7,581 bases of DNA from JAZNSB01 sp045590955 (lineage in GTDB: Bacteria; Pseudomonadota; Alphaproteobacteria; RF32; CAG-239): assembly GCA_045590955.1 (NCBI GenBank), contig JAZNSB010000062.1, positions 1-7,581 of the forward strand. Direction: 5' to 3'. Shown piece by piece: positions 5,287 to 7,581 of this stretch; position 1 is the first letter of the stretch, and every line of letters begins with the position of its first letter. The notes under the pieces are model-generated. The model made no database searches. It saw only the letters and a list, made by a program, of their open reading frames with translations, and was not told the DNA's origin. Made by a program: the position numbers and the translations under genes.

Positions 5287-6225
5287 ATGAAAAGCAAAGA
5301 ATTTGGACTTATAACATCATCTTTTGGTCACGGATTTATGGAACTTGCGTTTTCCAAAGCATACAATCAAACCCCTGTTGCTTTCAGCGAAAAAACTACA
5401 AAAGAAGAATTTGAAAAAGAAGTTGAAGACATTTATTTAAAACTTTCTCCATATGTTAAAAACATGGAAGTTTGCAAATGGGAAGACAGAGAAACCGTAT
5501 TAAAGCAAGGCATAAGCTATCGTCGAAAACTCCTAAACAAAGAAATACCCTCTGAAATGTGGAAAATATATGCTGAAGATAAGGCGCATTTAAAAAATCA
5601 CAAAACAGAAGAAACTAAAGCCCAATTTACCACATTAGCTAAAGATCCCAGAAAAAGAGTTTTATTTATTCCTCACAAAGTAATTTCAGATAATATGTGT
5701 GGTGTAAGTGCAAAAGACCAAAGCGTCCCATTATCTGCTTTTGAATTTTTAAAGAACAAACCTGAACTGATGTTAGTTTTAGGCCAACACTTTCACAAAA
5801 TAAATGACTTAAATGCAGTAGAAGACATGCAAAAAGAATTTAACTTATACGTTCCTGGTCAAACAGAAGATCAACATGTATTCGGCATTAGAGGAGTTAA
5901 TCATACTGAGTATGAAAATATGTATAAAAACATAGATGTTGCTGTAGGAATTGCCGGTACACATACCTGGCAGATGATGGCAACTCATCCGGAAATTCCC
6001 CAAATCATTCTATACAACAAAGGTCTTGAGCCTTGGCAAGATATTACAAGAGCAATGCGCAAAACCGGTAGAGTCGTATATGCATTGGGATTTGATGAAA
6101 ATACCGATTGGGAAAAATTCAGCAAACAGCTTGAATGCTTGTTTAACAAAGTAGAGACTTTAAGCCAAAAACGTGATTTGGAAAAAGCCCATACAAAACA
6201 CCAAGTTCATTCAATTCAAAGATAA
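5287..6225 (+). CDS. Protein of unknown function, possible GT-B-like glycosyltransferase fold
   Basis: I do not recognise a family for this 312-residue protein. AAGGAG at 5274-5279, 7 nt before the ATG, fixes the start. There is no signal peptide or membrane segment. The N-terminal third is helical and charged (about 35-115). The C-terminal two thirds alternates strands and helices in Rossmann style: RVLFIPHK (124-131), ELMLVLGQHFH (160-170), then NIDVAVGIAGTHTWQMMA (215-232) followed by PEIPQIILYN (235-244). That last block has the shape of the 'DLxIGxxSGxxHLAA...PxIxLF' nucleotide-sugar loop of GT-B enzymes such as the GT9 family, which is the only basis for the suggested fold. His131-containing and HFH motifs (168-170) are notable. 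It has its own promoter and no operon partner. It may be terminated by the hairpin at 6270-6294. The gene is secure and the function is a guess. Confidence 0.72.
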   Translation: MKSKEFGLITSSFGHGFMELAFSKAYNQTPVAFSEKTTKEEFEKEVEDIYLKLSPYVKNMEVCKWEDRETVLKQGISYRRKLLNKEIPSEMWKIYAEDKAHLKNHKTEETKAQFTTLAKDPRKRVLFIPHKVISDNMCGVSAKDQSVPLSAFEFLKNKPELMLVLGQHFHKINDLNAVEDMQKEFNLYVPGQTEDQHVFGIRGVNHTEYENMYKNIDVAVGIAGTHTWQMMATHPEIPQIILYNKGLEPWQDITRAMRKTGRVVYALGFDENTDWEKFSKQLECLFNKVETLSQKRDLEKAHTKHQVHSIQR

Positions 6226-6240
6226 AAATAAACAAAAACC

Positions 6241-6268
6241 TTTACATTTTTAACAATACTGATATAAT
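6241..6268 (+). promoter_or_regulatory. Strong putative extended -10 promoter of the 302-residue protein gene
   Basis: TTTACA (6241-6246) and a consensus TATAAT (6263-6268) are 16 bp apart, with TG at 6260-6261 making an extended -10. This is the best promoter in the window. The start would be near 6275, inside the palindrome at 6270-6294, and about 38 nt upstream of the ATG. Confidence 0.68.
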
Positions 6269-6269
6269 C

Positions 6270-6294
6270 GGGACAAAATAAATTTTTTTGTCCC
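6270..6294. promoter_or_regulatory. 9-bp palindrome overlapping the transcription start: operator or terminator
   Basis: GGGACAAAA (6270-6278) and TTTTGTCCC (6286-6294) form a perfect 9-bp inverted repeat with a 7-base gap, starting two bases after the -10 box. In a transcript coming from the upstream gene it would fold as a hairpin followed by the short T-rich ATTTTA, so it could act as a modest terminator for that gene. In a transcript starting near 6275 half of the first arm would be missing, so for the downstream gene its position suits a DNA operator. Confidence 0.55.
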
Positions 6295-6312
6295 ATTTTA
6301 TAACTATAGAGT

Positions 6313-7221
6313 ATGAAATTATTTGTAAAAAAGAAATTAGACGGAAAGTTTCATGTGTTTCTGGATGATCCGGAGGTAGAAAACTTCCAGAAAATTGACG
6401 AATCTGCAAACTGCAACGAGTTTTGCGACGGTGCATTTGTTGTACTTTATGACCATGAAGCTAAAAACAAAAAACTGTATGGCATCAAAGATGGCATGCT
6501 TTTTTGTGTTGTTTTAGATATGTCATCGGCATTACAATTTATAGGCAACAACAAAGAAGCTGTCTGCGCCTTTAGTCGCGGAGAAGAATTCTACACCATG
6601 GAGTTTGACGGCGAATGGACTGAACAACATCTTGGAAAAAAGCACAAATTACATCTCGGGTCAACGCAAATGGCTCTTTACGGAAAGGTGGATCACACCT
6701 ATTTCTTAAAAGATGTTGGAAACAAGTTGGTTGAACTGTCACACTGTGTAGGTGGAAAATTGATTGTGCTTGGTACATATGCCCAAGTAAACACGGCGGC
6801 ACACCACGCAAGACTTGTTTGTATCAAAGCAAATGGTGATTGTGACATTTTCAATCCCGAGTCAACAGAACCAGCCAAAGGCCTGACAAATGAATCGTTT
6901 GAAGCAGTAAACACTGTCTTCACATGGTCCGGTAATCAATGGATTTGTCTAAGAAAAAAAGCAAAACTTTTTTGTAAAAATGCAGCTTTTTATCAAGAAG
7001 CCATTGTGTCTGAGAATGAGGGGTATTTTGAGCTTTACAGAATTGAAAACGGAGCATTCAATCTTGTAATAAAAGGAGAGGGCAAAATACTTGAAAACCG
7101 CACAGGTTTTTGCATTAACGATATGATATATCGTCTTGATGAAGATACCAAAAAGTTGGGTTTTGACGAACCTCAACCAACATTCAGAAAAGCTCTAAAA
7201 ACAATCTTCAAAGGTAAGTAA
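6313..7221 (+). CDS. Hypothetical cytosolic protein, family not recognised
   Basis: This 302-residue protein has no signal peptide, no membrane segment and no motif I can assign. It appears strand-rich throughout, with repeated short units of the kind 'GxxFYTMEFDGEW' (90-102), 'YFLKDVGNKLVELSHCVGGKLIVLGTY' split over 130-156, and 'WSGNQWICLRKKAKLF' (205-220). This pattern would suit a beta-propeller or beta-sandwich, but no clear repeat length is visible. Ten cysteines are spread over the protein (34, 38, 65, 85, 145, 170, 177, 212, 221, 267) without a CxxC pair, so zinc or cluster binding is not evident. The C-terminal about 15 residues are basic (FRKALKTIFKGK). The ATG at 6313 lacks a good ribosome binding site, which is odd beside such a strong promoter. 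The gene is monocistronic and ends 2 bp before a strong terminator. Long length, the promoter and the terminator support a real gene. Confidence 0.72.
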   Translation: MKLFVKKKLDGKFHVFLDDPEVENFQKIDESANCNEFCDGAFVVLYDHEAKNKKLYGIKDGMLFCVVLDMSSALQFIGNNKEAVCAFSRGEEFYTMEFDGEWTEQHLGKKHKLHLGSTQMALYGKVDHTYFLKDVGNKLVELSHCVGGKLIVLGTYAQVNTAAHHARLVCIKANGDCDIFNPESTEPAKGLTNESFEAVNTVFTWSGNQWICLRKKAKLFCKNAAFYQEAIVSENEGYFELYRIENGAFNLVIKGEGKILENRTGFCINDMIYRLDEDTKKLGFDEPQPTFRKALKTIFKGK

Positions 7222-7223
7222 AA

Positions 7224-7256
7224 AAAACACCCCGCACAAGTAAAGCGGGGTGTTTT
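7224..7256. terminator. Strong bidirectional terminator
   Basis: A perfect 12-bp stem, AAAACACCCCGC (7224-7235) and GCGGGGTGTTTT (7245-7256), has a 9-base loop. It ends the 302-residue protein gene on the plus strand. The run of A at 7220-7227 becomes a run of eight T on the minus strand, so it would also stop transcription entering from the right. Confidence 0.93.
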
Positions 7257-7312
7257 AGTATATCATATATCCTAGTAATAGAGTCTGAATATAAAATCCC
7301 TTGGAGAAAATT

Positions 7313-7348
7313 ATGAAAAGGGGAATAGTGGCTAGAATTGGGCTTTAG
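7313..7348 (+). CDS. Possible 11-residue peptide ORF between two terminators
   Basis: GGAG (7303-7306) lies 6 nt before an ATG that opens an 11-codon frame, MKRGIVARIGL, ended by TAG. TATAAA at 7290-7295 could be a -10 box, but no good -35 is visible. CCCTT (7298-7302) can pair with AAGGG (7318-7322) and would place the ribosome binding site and start codon in a 15-base loop. A terminator starts 8 bp after the stop, so this could be a very short transcription unit. The good ribosome binding site is the only coding evidence, and it may be chance. Confidence 0.2.
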   Translation: MKRGIVARIGL

Positions 7349-7355
7349 AGGGTAT

Positions 7356-7396
7356 AAAAAAAGCGGACACTTTTCAGTATCCGTTTTTATTTTTTT
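7356..7396. terminator. Second bidirectional terminator-like hairpin
   Basis: CGGACAC (7364-7370) and GTATCCG (7377-7383) form a 7-bp stem with a 6-base loop, flanked by A7 on the left and T5-A-T7 on the right. As plus-strand RNA it has one C-A mismatch. As minus-strand RNA that position is a G-U pair, so the stem is complete and runs into seven U. It would therefore work better for a minus-strand transcript coming from beyond the right end. Confidence 0.7.
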
Positions 7397-7401
7397 ATAT
7401 T

Positions 7402-7414
7402 GGTCGGGACGACC
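7402..7414. repeat. Tight perfect hairpin GGTCG-GGA-CGACC
   Basis: A 5-bp GC-rich perfect inverted repeat with a three-base gap lies in AT-rich non-coding DNA just right of the second terminator. Its role is unknown. It may belong to the 3' part of a minus-strand transcript or be a protein-binding site. Confidence 0.35.
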
Positions 7415-7471
7415 CCTTCTAAATTGTAAAAAAATACTCCATTTAAAATAAAATATTTTTTTTGTTCTTTT

Positions 7472-7581
7472 TCAGAGTGTTACAACAACGTTGGCGAACC
7501 TTCTCATCCACAATGGTGAGGTTGGCTTTTGTTCACCGCCCACTAGGTGTGGTAATAATTTTTTATTGTTTTTCAATGAAA
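7472..7581 (-). CDS. Possible 3' end of a minus-strand ORF running off the right edge
   Basis: One minus-strand frame is open from the right edge to a TGA at 7474-7472, about 35 codons, with the C-terminal sequence PTSPLWMRRFANVVVTL. A TTG that could serve as a start lies near 7577, but without visible ribosome binding site context. The terminator at 7356-7396 folds better on this strand and lies about 75 bp downstream, which would suit such a gene. I cannot name a family. The same DNA also has an open plus-strand frame from a GTG at 7477 to the edge and clear RNA-like hairpins, so a non-coding explanation is equally likely. Confidence 0.25.
   Translation of the reverse strand, partial: SLKNNKKLLPHLVGGEQKPTSPLWMRRFANVVVTL
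7477..7564 (+). other. GC-rich structured block: candidate leader/attenuator, small RNA or dispersed repeat
   Basis: A roughly 75-bp GC-rich island sits between an AT-rich stretch (7417-7472) and AATAATTTTTT (7554-7564). CTCATC (7503-7508) can pair with GGTGAG (7515-7520). The same GGTGAG can instead pair with TTCACC (7532-7537). ACCGC (7535-7539) can pair with GTGGT (7549-7553, one G-U), just before the T-run. The first and third pairings can coexist; the second excludes both. This is the logic of an attenuator, but no recognised riboswitch family matches by eye and the downstream gene is outside the window. Confidence 0.35.

Noticed and set aside
6242..6436. Minus-strand 64-codon frame across the promoter of the 302-residue gene
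   Set aside because: It covers a strong promoter and the coding start on the other strand and has no ribosome binding site.
1498..7416. Shared 9-mer GACGACCCC at 1498-1506 and 7408-7416 as a dispersed repeat
   Set aside because: A single 9-base match between two hairpins in 7.6 kb is easily chance, and the flanks do not match.
1..7581. CRISPR array, tRNA, rRNA, insertion sequence or prophage
   Set aside because: No regularly spaced repeats, no tRNA cloverleaf or rRNA sequence, and no transposase, integrase or phage protein was seen on either strand.

Overview
The window is AT-rich (roughly one third G+C by eye) and carries nine credible genes plus a non-coding right end. The left edge has the alphaproteobacterial neighbourhood plsX - ihfA - MerR-type regulator. 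Together with a HydG ([FeFe]-hydrogenase maturase) gene, this points to an anaerobic or fermentative, low-GC alphaproteobacterium, possibly one of the uncultured gut lineages. The lineage is an inference from gene order and protein motifs, not from a marker-gene match.

Layout. 1-710: 3' two thirds of plsX (phospholipid synthesis), cut by the window edge. 805-1492: ihfA and a MerR-like regulator as a tight two-gene unit with its own promoter and a strong terminator (1496-1523). fabH, usually found between plsX and ihfA in this group, is absent. 1541-2155: an HD-domain phosphohydrolase. It converges on, and overlaps by 11 bp, hydG on the minus strand (2145 to about 3559). The hydG frame is broken: the natural start with its ribosome binding site is at 3559, but the first 15 codons are in a different frame from the rest. 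3696-4541: a patatin/YjjU-type lipase on the plus strand, overlapping by 20 bp the end of a minus-strand two-helix membrane protein with a lysine-rich tail (4522-5103). 5287-6225 and 6313-7221: two plus-strand proteins I cannot assign to a family, each with its own extended -10 promoter. The second ends at a strong bidirectional terminator.

7257-7581 holds no established gene. It contains an 11-codon open frame with a good ribosome binding site, a second bidirectional terminator, a small perfect hairpin, and a GC-rich block (about 7477-7553) with mutually exclusive hairpins followed by a T-run. That block is also open in one minus-strand frame to the window edge.

How the genes fit together: apart from ihfA-merR there is little sign of operons. 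Most genes look like single transcription units with recognisable sigma70-type promoters. The points of most interest are the hydG frame break, palindromes lying on the ihfA, hydG and 6313 promoters, the two unassigned proteins, and the structured right end. I see no CRISPR array, tRNA, rRNA, transposase or phage gene. Nothing here forms a clear multi-gene novel system.
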